Assembly (NCBI RefSeq): GCF_947488135.1
Contig: NZ_CANKYW010000005.1
Location: 1 to 64,000 of the forward strand
DNA from: an uncultured Marivita sp.
GTDB taxonomy: Bacteria; Pseudomonadota; Alphaproteobacteria; Rhodobacterales; Rhodobacteraceae
Direction of reading: 5' to 3'
Length of the DNA stretch: 64,000 nucleotides
Shown in pieces: positions 1 to 8,468 of this stretch (the stretch's first letter is position 1; each line of letters starts with the position of its first letter). The position numbers were made by a program, and so were the translations under genes. Under the pieces are notes generated by a model, which was given only the letters and a program-made list of their open reading frames with translations, made no database searches and had not been told where the DNA came from.

Positions 1-70
1 CGGGCGAGGCGATTCGAACGCCCGACCCTAACCTTGGCAAGGTTATGCTCTACCCCTGAGCTACGCCCGC
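1..70 (-). tRNA. tRNA-Gly (GCC), 3' end cut by window edge
   Basis: Reading the minus strand from position 70, a GCGGGCG acceptor strand is followed by a D-arm, an anticodon arm with loop TTGCCAA (anticodon GCC), and a T-arm with GTTCGAATC. The matching 3' acceptor strand runs off the window, so the last paired base, the discriminator and any CCA are missing. Confidence 0.95.
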
Positions 71-234
71 GCTGCCAATCTGGTACGGGCGGATTTAGTG
101 CGTGTCGGGACAGGGTGCAAGAGGAAAATTCGGGCCAATGCGCCCGGCCATGTGCGCCTGCAACGGCTTTATCTGCTTTCGCCCCGCCCCCGGACTCGCT
201 AGGCATCCCAATCCTTGAACAGCCGGGGCCTATC

Positions 235-774
235 ATGGCGCAGAATGCCACCATCTACAAAGTCGACCTCACCGTGTCGGACATGGATCGTCACTATTAC
301 GAAACCCATAAACTGACCGTCGCCAAACACCCGTCCGAAACCGACGAACGCTTGATGGTGCGCCTTTTGGCCTTTGCGCTCAACGCGCATGAGCATCTGG
401 AGATGACCAAAGGCCTGTCCACCGATGATGAGCCGGACATCTGGCAAAAAAGCCTGAGCGGAGAGCTGGACGTCTGGATCGCCCTCGGCCTGCCGTCCGA
501 GAAAGTGCTGCGCCAGTCCAGTGCCAAGGCGGGCAAGGTCATCGTCTACGCCTATGGCGGCCGCCCGGCCGAGATTTGGTGGGACAAGGTCAAGGGCAGC
601 ACTACCCGGTTCGACAACCTGTCGGTGATCGGCCTGCCCGAAGCTGAGACCACCGCGCTGGCAGGCTTGGCCCGCCGCGCGATGCAGATGCAGGTCAACA
701 TCCAGGACGGCGATGTGATGGTGAGCGTGGACGAGGGGATGGTCTACGTGACGCCGGAAGTTTGGAAGGGGTAG
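235..774 (+). CDS. yaeQ: YaeQ family protein
   Basis: The 179-residue product begins MAQNATIYK and matches the YaeQ family along its length, with a PD-(D/E)XK-nuclease-like fold expected. The family's exact biochemical role is not established; a link to transcription elongation has been proposed in enterobacteria. Recognisable family segments are DMDRHYYETH near the start and EIWWDKVKG at about residue 118. The ATG at 235 gives the usual family length of about 180 residues; the longer upstream reading frame overlaps the tRNA and is not credible. A decayed copy of its last 30 codons lies at 2313-2402. Confidence 0.93.
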   Translation: MAQNATIYKVDLTVSDMDRHYYETHKLTVAKHPSETDERLMVRLLAFALNAHEHLEMTKGLSTDDEPDIWQKSLSGELDVWIALGLPSEKVLRQSSAKAGKVIVYAYGGRPAEIWWDKVKGSTTRFDNLSVIGLPEAETTALAGLARRAMQMQVNIQDGDVMVSVDEGMVYVTPEVWKG

Positions 775-957
775 GGCGTCACAGACAGCGCCGTCCGCGT
801 CCTCGGATCCTCTGAGACGCTCCATAGCGTCCGGTCAGGATGTTTTTCCCGTGCCCTGTGACCCCGTTCACAGCCAAAAGCGCGCGCTTGCGGCAAGATG
901 GTGATGTGGCACGATGACGAGCCCGCAAATCGCCATTCTATCCGGAGGAGTCTCATC

Positions 958-1227
958 ATGACGTATTTCGCATCTGCTCTGACCGGGGTTGCGCTTTTGT
1001 GCGCTGCAAGTGCGACTGCCAACACGACCGGAGATATGCCAAACCAGTATTTCGACGGCATGGCGGCAAAGCTCATCATGGTTGGTTTTCGGGATATCCA
1101 CATGGTGGATGAAAAGACAAATACGCTTTCGGCTTATGATCAGGATGGCGGCGAAGTTCTGATCGTGGTCCATCCCACAAACCGTCAGATTTTGCGCCAG
1201 AGTTTCGTTCACGGCGGCGACGAATAG
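958..1227 (+). CDS. small exported protein, PepSY-like
   Basis: This 89-residue product has a signal peptide (hydrophobic residues about 4-16, ending near ASATA) and a short mature domain. The end of that domain, YDQDGGEVLIVVHPTNRQIL, has the strand pattern of PepSY-like periplasmic domains. The start at 958 is chosen because CGGAGGAG lies just before it; an ATG 60 bases upstream lacks such a site and would bury the signal peptide. Function is unknown. It is flanked by yaeQ and a Crp/Fnr gene and is followed by a strong hairpin, so it is probably transcribed alone. Confidence 0.65.
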   Translation: MTYFASALTGVALLCAASATANTTGDMPNQYFDGMAAKLIMVGFRDIHMVDEKTNTLSAYDQDGGEVLIVVHPTNRQILRQSFVHGGDE

Positions 1228-1262
1228 GAATTTCAAGCAGTTATTGACCAAAAATCAATTTA

Positions 1263-1288
1263 GGCGATGCGGGTCAAACCGCATCGCC
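1263..1288 (+). terminator. hairpin after the small exported protein gene
   Basis: A perfect 10-bp inverted repeat, GGCGATGCGG and CCGCATCGCC, surrounds a 6-nt loop 35 bases after the stop codon. Only a weak T-rich stretch follows (TTCATTTCA), so factor-independent termination is likely but not certain. Confidence 0.6.
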
Positions 1289-1562
1289 ACCTTCATTTCA
1301 AATTGTTCTCGCTTCGGTTCGCCTCGGTCCTCGCTTTGCTGCTGCGGCGCGGGATTGCGCTCATGTTAAGCTGCGACCCACCACAGTGGGTGCCCCAATC
1401 TGTCAGCCTGCGCTGTGACGAAAGCCGTCACGATCCGTGATCCTTCTGCATCTTGTCCTGAGCCATGCTGCCCCCGTCAGCAGCCTCGGTCAAAACGCTT
1501 TGGATCAGTGCCATGTCGCGATACGGTGGTCCTTCGGGATGCGTCGAGACGGGGAGGATCAC
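1289..1562. other. intergenic region upstream of the Crp/Fnr gene
   Basis: No convincing gene is seen. Overlapping short inverted repeats occur at 1415-1441 (GTGACG-AAAGC-CGTCAC, then TCACG-ATC-CGTGA). They could be operators for the following regulator, but nothing in the sequence identifies the binding protein. Confidence 0.35.
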
Positions 1563-2285
1563 ATGACCGCGCTTCGGGACGAACGGGAGACCGCGCTGCG
1601 CAAGTGTTACCTCTTTGCGGGCCTCGCCCCGGAAAGCCTTGCACCCCTCGCGCAGGCCAGTTCGATTCAGGTCATTGAACCGCACACCGATATTTTCGCG
1701 GCGGGAGATCCCGTCGACGGGCTGCGCGTCGTGATCTCGGGGCAGGTGCGCCTTTGGATCGCAGACCGGGACGGTCGGGAACTGACGCTGCACTTTGCGG
1801 AACCCGGGGACTCCTTCGGAGAAATTGCGCTTCTCGACAATCTGCCCCGCACAGCGGCCGCCACGGCTTCCGAGACGACGCGCTGCCTGCTGCTGCCGGT
1901 GAACGCCGTCGAGACCGCCCTCGCGGCCGACCCGGTTCTCTCGCGGCACCTTATCCTGTCGCTATGCGAAATCCTGCGACGCAATGTCGACACGATCAGC
2001 GGATTCGCGTTCTCCGCGCTCGATGCGCGGCTCGCCCGCCAGCTCTACGATCTGGCCCTTGATCATGCCGAGATCACCGGACACTCCGCACAGTTCACCC
2101 GCCGCTTCTCCCAGACCGACATCGCCAACCTGATCGGCGTCACGCGCGAGGCCGTCAACAAGAAGCTCCGCGCGCTGGAACATGATGGGCTTGTCCTGCG
2201 CGCGGGCGGTCTGCTGACCCTCCCCAACCTCCCCGCACTCGCCGCCCGCGCGGAGATCGAAAGCACTATGGATCCGAGAACCTGA
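1563..2285 (+). CDS. Crp/Fnr family transcriptional regulator
   Basis: The 240-residue protein has an N-terminal cyclic-nucleotide-binding-type beta-barrel (about residues 15-130, with GEIALLDNLPRTAAA in the region that contacts cAMP in CRP). A long dimerisation helix follows, then a C-terminal winged helix (FSQTDIANLIGVTREAVNKK, about residues 180-200). It has no N-terminal cysteine cluster, so it is not an FNR-type iron-sulfur sensor. Whether it binds cAMP, another ligand or none cannot be told. The start at 1563 follows GGGGAGG; in-frame codons upstream add a non-homologous tail. The regulated genes are unknown. Confidence 0.88.
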   Translation: MTALRDERETALRKCYLFAGLAPESLAPLAQASSIQVIEPHTDIFAAGDPVDGLRVVISGQVRLWIADRDGRELTLHFAEPGDSFGEIALLDNLPRTAAATASETTRCLLLPVNAVETALAADPVLSRHLILSLCEILRRNVDTISGFAFSALDARLARQLYDLALDHAEITGHSAQFTRRFSQTDIANLIGVTREAVNKKLRALEHDGLVLRAGGLLTLPNLPALAARAEIESTMDPRT

Positions 2286-2312
2286 CCAAATGCCAAGCGC
2301 GCAACATCCGTG

Positions 2313-2402
2313 CGCGCGATGCAGATGCAGGTCAACGTTCAGGACGGGGCGGTCAGTGTGGATTAGGGGGTGGTCTATGTGGCGGCGGTGGGGTGAAGGG
2401 GG
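2313..2402 (+). pseudogene. decayed copy of the yaeQ 3' end
   Basis: This stretch aligns with the last ~95 bases of yaeQ (677-774). The first 33 bases are nearly identical and both copies read MQMQVN at the protein level. In the copy a Glu codon GAG has become the stop TAG (SVDEG becomes SVD-stop), two in-frame 3-base deletions are present, and the reading ends at another stop. It is not an active gene. The two copies flank the 1.5 kb holding the exported-protein and Crp/Fnr genes. Confidence 0.8.
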
Positions 2403-2568
2403 TGGGCGGATTGCGGACCTTCGCTGCGCGACGCACCAAGGTCCGGTGTGCGGACAGTTAACCTTCGCTTCAGTTGCGCCAACGACCTCTCTTGAGAGAT
2501 TGCATAAGTGACGCAAGGTGCATCGCATGTTACGTTTCGGGGAGATTGAAACTGAGAGGTCCGGTTCG

Positions 2569-3504
2569 ATGGTTGTTTACCGAGACTCTTTTCCTCCCGA
2601 AAGCGCTGATTTATTTCTGGCCTATACCGGCATGGAAACCGACTTGATATTCAATAAGGGCGTCGAACTGCAGGGCTTTGCCTCCTACCCACTTATGGAA
2701 ACCGCTGAAGGTCGGGAGCTTCTCAAAGGTTATCTGAAGGATTTGATCGCACTCGGGAGTGAAACGGATACCGGAGTTATTCTTGAAAGTCCGACATGGG
2801 TTGCAAACCGAGACCGAGGGGCGGTAATCGGGTATTCTCCAAATGAACTGAAAAGGCTCAACCAAGACGCCATCGCCATGATGGCAGCGTTGCGGGCCGA
2901 GAGCGATCATGCACCGACGGTTATCAGTGCGAATATTGGTCCGCGCGAAGATGCCTATGCCCCGGAAGCACAAATGAGCCCGGAGGAGGCAGAGCACTAT
3001 CACACAGAACAGCTTTCGGTTCTGGCAGAAACAGATGTGGATGTTATCAGCGGATATACTCTGGCGTACCCATCCGAAGCGATTGGAATTGTACGCGCCG
3101 CCCGCCGGTTCGGGCTTCCGGTTGTCATCGCCTTCACAGTCGAAACCGATGGACGGCTGCCTACTGGTGCGTCCTTGCAGGAGGCAATTTCACAGGTCGA
3201 TGACGCGACTGACAGCTATGTCGCCTACTTCATGATCAACTGTGCGCATCCAGAGCACTTTTCCTCGGTTCTTGAAAATGCGCCATGGATGCAGCGCATC
3301 AAAGGTATCATTGCCAACGCCTCACGCTGTAGCCATGCCGAACTTGACGAAGCTGAGGAGCTTGACGATGGCAATCCAACCGAGCTGGGAAGGCAATTGT
3401 CCGATATTAGGCGAAGGTTTCCCCACATTCAGGTCTTGGGAGGTTGCTGCGGAACCGACATGCGCCACATGAAAGAGATCGCGACTGCCGCTCGCGGAAA
3501 CTAA
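2569..3504 (+). CDS. homocysteine S-methyltransferase family protein
   Basis: The 311-residue product carries the family's zinc-binding cysteines: one in FMINCAHP (about residue 222) and the pair in GGCCGTD near the C-terminus. This is the MmuM/BHMT-type barrel that transfers a methyl group to homocysteine or a related thiol. The methyl donor (S-methylmethionine, betaine or another) cannot be assigned. The start at 2569 follows GAGAGG and matches the usual family N-terminus; GTG 2518 and ATG 2527 are longer alternatives. The gene uses more A/T-ending codons than its neighbours and stands alone, so recent acquisition is possible. Confidence 0.85.
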   Translation: MVVYRDSFPPESADLFLAYTGMETDLIFNKGVELQGFASYPLMETAEGRELLKGYLKDLIALGSETDTGVILESPTWVANRDRGAVIGYSPNELKRLNQDAIAMMAALRAESDHAPTVISANIGPREDAYAPEAQMSPEEAEHYHTEQLSVLAETDVDVISGYTLAYPSEAIGIVRAARRFGLPVVIAFTVETDGRLPTGASLQEAISQVDDATDSYVAYFMINCAHPEHFSSVLENAPWMQRIKGIIANASRCSHAELDEAEELDDGNPTELGRQLSDIRRRFPHIQVLGGCCGTDMRHMKEIATAARGN

Positions 3505-3643
3505 ACCACCATTCGCTTGAAGCGCAGCATTTGCTAACGAAGCCTCGGAGATGGTATTCGCTGCGATTGGCATGAAAGACAGTTGAGGGCCGATTTCGGC
3601 CAATAGCAGGACAGGCCCAAAGGCCTACACTTCTCCTTAACCT

Positions 3644-6600
3644 TCACTCCAACTCCACCAACAGATCCTTCGCGTCGATCTGCCCCCCCGGCGACACGTG
3701 CACGGCCTTCACCACCGCATCCCGCTCGGCGTGTAGGCCGGTTTCCATCTTCATCGCCTCGATGGTCAGGAGCAAGTCGCCCTCCTTGATCTTCTGGCCG
3801 ACCTTGACCGCGACCGAGGCGACGACCCCCGGCATGGGCGCTCCGATATGGTTCGGGTTGCCGACCTCGGCCTTGGGCCGGGCGGCGGTCACGGCCTTGG
3901 CCTTGCGGTCGGGCACGCGGATCGTGCGCGGCTGGCCGTTCAGTTCGAAGAACACCCGTACCTCGCCATCGTCCTGGGTGTCGCCCACGGCGATCAAGCG
4001 GATTTCGAGCGTCTTGCCGGGGTCGATCTCGGCGCTGATTTCCTCGCCCTGTTCCATGCCATAGAAGAAGGTCCGCGTCGGCAGCACCCGCACCGGGCCG
4101 TACACCCGGTGGCGGCCCATGTAGTCGAGGAAAACCTTTGGATACATCAGGTATCCGTTCAGATCCTCGTCATCCACCGCCTTGCCTTCCATCTCCGAGA
4201 TCACCTTGGCGCGGGTCTCTTCGATGTCCACCGGGGCGGCGTGCGCTCCGGGGCGGTCGGTGAAGGGTTTTTCGCCCTTGAGGATCTTCTTCTGGATCGC
4301 CTTGGGCCATCCGCCCGGAGGCTGGCCCAGAGAGCCGCGCATCATGTCCACGACGGAGTCGGGGAAAGATACGTCGATATCCGGGTTCTCCACATCCGCG
4401 CGGGTGAGGCCCTGGCTCACCATCATCAGCGCCATGTCGCCCACCACCTTCGAGGATGGCGTCACCTTCACGATATCGCCGAACATCTGGTTTACGTCCG
4501 CATAGGTCTGCGCGACCTCGTGCCAGCGCTCCTCGAGCCCCATGGAGCGCGCCTGCGCCTTGAGGTTGGTGAATTGCCCGCCGGGCATCTCGTGCAGGTA
4601 CACCTCGGAGGCGGGGGCCTGCTGGCCGCTTTCGAACGCGGCGTATTGCCCGCGCACCGCTTCCCAGTAGTTGGAGATCTCGCGGATGGCGGAGATATCC
4701 AGCCCGGTTTCCCGTTCCGTGTGGCGCAGCGCCTCGACCACCGATCCCAACGTCGGCTGCGACGTGTTGCCCGAGAGCGCGTCCATCGCCGCATCCACCG
4801 CATCGACGCCCGCCGCCGCGGCGGCCATGATCGTGGCGATCCCGGCCCCCGAGGTGTCATGCGTGTGGAAATGGACGGGCAGGCCGACCTCTTCCTTCAA
4901 TGCTTTGATGAGCGGCCCGGCAGCGGCGGGTTTCATCAGCCCGGCCATGTCCTTGAGACCGAGGATGTGCGAGCCCGCGTCCCGCAATTCCTTGCCCATC
5001 GCGACATAGTATTTGAGATCGTACTTCGATCGCGCCGGATCGTTCAGGTCGCCGGTATAGCAGATCGTGCCTTCGAGAATCTTGTCGGTCTCCAGCACCG
5101 CATCCATCGCGACGCGCATGTTCTCGACCCAGTTGAGGCTGTCGAAAACGCGGAACACGTCCACGCCGGTCTCAGCCGCCTGTTTGACGAAGAACTGCAC
5201 CACGTTGTCGGGATAGTTGGTGTAACCGACCCCATTCGCCCCACGCAGCAGCATCTGCGTCATGATGTTCGGCATCCGTGCGCGCAGATCGCGCAGGCGT
5301 TGCCACGGGCATTCCTGCAAGAACCGATAGGCCACGTCGAAAGTGGCCCCACCCCAGCATTCGACGCTGAACAGCTGCGGCAGGTTGGCGGCATAGGCCG
5401 GGGCCACGGTGATCATGTCGATCGACCGCATCCGCGTCGCCAGCAAGGATTGGTGCCCGTCGCGCATCGTGGTGTCGGTGATCAGCACTTCCTTTTGCGC
5501 CGCCATCCAGTCGGCCACGGCCTGCGGGCCTTTTTCGTCCAGCAGTGTCTTGGTCCCGGCGGGCGGCGTCTCGACCCGGGCTTTCGGAGCCTTGGCTGGC
5601 TTTAGATCGGGATGCGGCATCGCGCGACCCTGCACCTCGGGGTGCCCGTTTACGGTGATGTCCGCGATATAGGTCAGCACCTTCGTGCCCCGGTCGCGCC
5701 GCTTGGCGAAATGGAACAGCTCGGGCGTCTCGTCGATGAACTTGGTGGTGTATTGGTTGTTCAAAAAGGTCGGGTGCTTGAGCAGGTTTTCCACAAACGC
5801 GATGTTGGTCGACACACCGCGCACCCGGAATTCGCGCAGTGCTCGGTCCATGCGAGCGATGGCCTTTTCCGGCGTCGGTGCCCAAGCCGTCACCTTTGTC
5901 AGCAGTGAATCGTAGTAACGCGTGATCACGCCGCCCGCATAGGCCGTGCCACCATCCAGACGAATGCCCATGCCCGTGGCCGAGCGATACGCGGTGATGC
6001 GGCCGTAATCGGGGATGAAATTGTTTTGCGGGTCTTCGGTTGTGACGCGGGTTTGCAGCGCGTGGCCGTTCAGGCGGATGTCGTATTGCGACGCCTTGCC
6101 GGTGGCCTCGGCCAATGACTTGCCCTCGGCAATCATGATCTGCGCCTGGACGATATCGATACCGGTCACTTCTTCGGTGACGGTATGTTCGACCTGAACG
6201 CGGGGGTTCACCTCGATGAAGTAGAACTTGCCGTCATCCATATCCATCAGGAATTCGACCGTGCCCGCGCATTCGTATTTCACATGCGCACAGATCTTGC
6301 GGCCCAACTCGCAGAGCTCTTCGCGCTGCGCCTCGGAGAGATACGGGGCAGGGGCGCGCTCCACGACCTTCTGGTTTCGGCGTTGGACCGAGCAATCGCG
6401 CTCGTAGAGGTGATAAATGTTGCCCTGCTTGTCGCCGAGGATCTGCACCTCGACATGGCGGGCGCGGATGATCATCTTTTCGAGATACCCCTCGCCGTTG
6501 CCGAACGCGGCCTCGGCCTCGCGACGGCCTTCCAGCACTTTCTCCTTGAGCTCTTTCGGGTCGTTGATCGGACGCATACCGCGCCCGCCGCCGCCCCAGG

Positions 6601-7087
6601 ATGCCTTGAGCATCAGCGGATAGCCGATCTCTTCGGCCTCCTTGGCGATGGCTTTAAAATCGTCGCCCAGAACTTCGGTCGCCGGGATCACCGGCACGCC
6701 GGCTTCGATGGCGACCCGCCGCGCGCTGGCCTTGTCACCAAGCGCGCGCATGGTTTCGGCGCGCGGGCCGATGAAGGTGATGCCGTTGGCAACGCAGGCG
6801 TCCACCAGATCGGGGTTTTCCGACAATAGGCCATAGCCCGGATGGATCGCGTCCGCGCCCGACTGCTTGGCGACGCGGATGACCTCTTCGATGCTCAGGT
6901 AAGCGGCCACCGGGCCAAGCCCTTCGCCGATCCGGTACGCCTCGTCCGCCTTGAAGCGGTGGAGGCCCAGCTTGTCCTCTTCGGCATAGACGGCCACCGT
7001 CGCTTTGCCCATTTCGTTGGCGGCCCGCATGATGCGGATGGCGATCTCACCCCGGTTGGCGACGAGAATTTTCTTGAAATCTGGCAT
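3644..7087 (-). CDS. pyc: pyruvate carboxylase
   Basis: At 1147 residues this is a full-length single-chain pyruvate carboxylase, which makes oxaloacetate from pyruvate, bicarbonate and ATP. In order it has a biotin carboxylase domain (ANRGEIAIRIMRA near residue 10, ATP-grasp loop WGGGGRGM about residue 165, EVNPRVQVEHTVTEE about 290), the carboxyltransferase barrel (TDTTMRDGHQSL about 535, metal site HFHTHDTSG about 740), and a C-terminal biotinyl domain with EAMKMETG (biotin lysine about residue 1113). It lies 81 bases downstream of a lactate dehydrogenase-type gene on the same strand, which suggests co-expression. All domains look intact. Confidence 0.98.
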   Translation of the reverse strand: MPDFKKILVANRGEIAIRIMRAANEMGKATVAVYAEEDKLGLHRFKADEAYRIGEGLGPVAAYLSIEEVIRVAKQSGADAIHPGYGLLSENPDLVDACVANGITFIGPRAETMRALGDKASARRVAIEAGVPVIPATEVLGDDFKAIAKEAEEIGYPLMLKASWGGGGRGMRPINDPKELKEKVLEGRREAEAAFGNGEGYLEKMIIRARHVEVQILGDKQGNIYHLYERDCSVQRRNQKVVERAPAPYLSEAQREELCELGRKICAHVKYECAGTVEFLMDMDDGKFYFIEVNPRVQVEHTVTEEVTGIDIVQAQIMIAEGKSLAEATGKASQYDIRLNGHALQTRVTTEDPQNNFIPDYGRITAYRSATGMGIRLDGGTAYAGGVITRYYDSLLTKVTAWAPTPEKAIARMDRALREFRVRGVSTNIAFVENLLKHPTFLNNQYTTKFIDETPELFHFAKRRDRGTKVLTYIADITVNGHPEVQGRAMPHPDLKPAKAPKARVETPPAGTKTLLDEKGPQAVADWMAAQKEVLITDTTMRDGHQSLLATRMRSIDMITVAPAYAANLPQLFSVECWGGATFDVAYRFLQECPWQRLRDLRARMPNIMTQMLLRGANGVGYTNYPDNVVQFFVKQAAETGVDVFRVFDSLNWVENMRVAMDAVLETDKILEGTICYTGDLNDPARSKYDLKYYVAMGKELRDAGSHILGLKDMAGLMKPAAAGPLIKALKEEVGLPVHFHTHDTSGAGIATIMAAAAAGVDAVDAAMDALSGNTSQPTLGSVVEALRHTERETGLDISAIREISNYWEAVRGQYAAFESGQQAPASEVYLHEMPGGQFTNLKAQARSMGLEERWHEVAQTYADVNQMFGDIVKVTPSSKVVGDMALMMVSQGLTRADVENPDIDVSFPDSVVDMMRGSLGQPPGGWPKAIQKKILKGEKPFTDRPGAHAAPVDIEETRAKVISEMEGKAVDDEDLNGYLMYPKVFLDYMGRHRVYGPVRVLPTRTFFYGMEQGEEISAEIDPGKTLEIRLIAVGDTQDDGEVRVFFELNGQPRTIRVPDRKAKAVTAARPKAEVGNPNHIGAPMPGVVASVAVKVGQKIKEGDLLLTIEAMKMETGLHAERDAVVKAVHVSPGGQIDAKDLLVELE

Positions 7088-7168
7088 GGCAGCAGTCCTG
7101 ACGTGAAAGGGTTGCGCGAGGCTTAGTAAGAATTCGTTACAATCTCAACTGGTCTGGACGGCAAAGCG

Positions 7169-8326
7169 TCAGGGGATGGCACCGTCGACCCACGCCTTTC
7201 CGCGCAGATCGGTCGGCCTCGTGACCCCCAACTGCCCCAAATTTGCGACCATGTCCTTTTGCAGGATCTCTACCAGATGCGCGGGCCCATCCGTGTCCAG
7301 AGCGCCCAAGGCGTAATGCCACGCCCGGCCCAGCATCACGAAATCCGCGCCCATCGCGATGGCGCGCAGGATATCGAGACCGCCCTCGATCCCGCTGTCG
7401 AAAATGATCGGCAATTTTGTCTCTGCCCGGAATTTGGGCAGAACCTCGATCGGCGCGGGCGAGGCATCGAATTGCCGTCCCGCATGGTTCGAGAGCCAGA
7501 TCGCATCGACCCCGGCTTTCTCGAGACCGGGCGCATCGTCGGGATTCAACACGCCCTTGACGAAAAACGCCCCGTCCCACGCGTCACGCAGCCATTTCAC
7601 ATAGTCCCAATCGGGTGAGGTGCGCAGCAGATACCCTGCGTGCTGGGTCGAGCTCAGGCCCGTCACCTTGCCCGCGTAATCGTCGATCAGCCGCATCCGG
7701 GGCATGCCCATCTGCGCCGTTGCCATCGCCCAGGTCGGGCACATCGCGACTTGCGCCAGAAGGCGTGGCGTGAGTTTCGGCGGCGTGGTCAGCCCGGATC
7801 GCACCTGCCGCTCGCGCCGTGATGGAACGGGCACATCGACCGTCAGGATCAATGTCGAAAACCCCGCATCCGTCGCGCGTTTGAGCATATCGGTGCGGAT
7901 GCCCTCATCGCGCGGCGGGTACATCTGGAACCAGCCATTCCCGTTCAGTCGCGGCGCGACCTCTTCGGGGGTGCGGGTCGCGACGGTCGAGATGCTGTAG
8001 GGAATCCCCGCCTTCGTCGCCGCCCGGGCCAGCTTGCGCTCCGCATCCGGCCAGATCAGCCCCGACATGCCCACCGGGCTGATGCCGAAGGGCAGGGGGT
8101 AATCGGTGCCGCAGAGCGTCGTGCTCAGATCGACGGGCAGTTCGCCATGCAGGATCGACGGCATGAACAAGACCCGATCCAGCGCCGCGCGGTTGCGGTG
8201 CAGCGTCGCCTCTTTGCCCGTGGCCGAGTCGAGATATTCCCAGACGAACTTGGGAATACGCCGCCGGGCGCGGGCCTTGAGGTCTGAAATGGCGGGGTAT
8301 TTTGCGTGATGGTCCATGATCTGCAT
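7169..8326 (-). CDS. lldD: FMN-dependent alpha-hydroxy-acid dehydrogenase (L-lactate dehydrogenase type)
   Basis: This 385-residue protein belongs to the flavocytochrome b2/glycolate oxidase family, which oxidises L-2-hydroxy acids to 2-keto acids with FMN. Diagnostic segments are PFGISPVGMSGL (flavin site), the active-site histidine and arginine in SNHAGRQFD, and the phosphate-binding GGLDILRAIAMGAD...LGRAW. L-lactate is the most likely substrate because pyruvate carboxylase follows directly, but glycolate or mandelate-type substrates are not excluded. The family motif is usually SNHGGRQ; here Gly is Ala. ATG 8317 is a possible shorter start. Confidence 0.88.
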   Translation of the reverse strand: MQIMDHHAKYPAISDLKARARRRIPKFVWEYLDSATGKEATLHRNRAALDRVLFMPSILHGELPVDLSTTLCGTDYPLPFGISPVGMSGLIWPDAERKLARAATKAGIPYSISTVATRTPEEVAPRLNGNGWFQMYPPRDEGIRTDMLKRATDAGFSTLILTVDVPVPSRRERQVRSGLTTPPKLTPRLLAQVAMCPTWAMATAQMGMPRMRLIDDYAGKVTGLSSTQHAGYLLRTSPDWDYVKWLRDAWDGAFFVKGVLNPDDAPGLEKAGVDAIWLSNHAGRQFDASPAPIEVLPKFRAETKLPIIFDSGIEGGLDILRAIAMGADFVMLGRAWHYALGALDTDGPAHLVEILQKDMVANLGQLGVTRPTDLRGKAWVDGAIP

Positions 8327-8357
8327 TTGTGGCCAGTTGTCGGGAATTGTCCAGAAG

Positions 8358-8399
8358 CGGATTTTTCGAAAAATCCGACGATTTCCTGCGCAGGAAATC
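8358..8399. repeat. paired perfect palindromes
   Basis: Two perfect 20-bp palindromes lie side by side, 8358-8377 (CGGATTTTTCGAAAAATCCG) and 8380-8399 (GATTTCCTGCGCAGGAAATC). They sit between the divergent lldD and uvrD genes. Similar pairs with different stems occur at 10838, 18350 and 23823. Confidence 0.85.
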
Positions 8400-8414
8400 C
8401 GCCCGTGACCACGT

Positions 8415-8429
8415 GAACATTATCGGAAC
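8415..8429 (+). promoter_or_regulatory. LexA (SOS) box of uvrD
   Basis: GAAC-N7-GAAC with exact spacing is the reverse complement of the alphaproteobacterial LexA operator GTTC-N7-GTTC. It ends 39 bases before the uvrD start codon, a position fitting promoter repression. The target gene, a DNA-repair helicase, is a standard SOS gene. Confidence 0.85.
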
Positions 8430-8468
8430 ATCTTTATCTCTGGTGTCTCCGGCGCTATCTTGGCGCGC

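Noticed and set aside
1244-1258. FNR-like site TTGAC-N5-ATCAA
   Set aside because: The spacing is one base longer than the TTGAT-N4-ATCAA consensus and the site lies behind, not before, a plausible promoter.
3848-5605. Long plus-strand reading frame opposite pyc
   Set aside because: Antisense shadow of a high-GC gene; composition rich in His/Arg/Gly and no domains.
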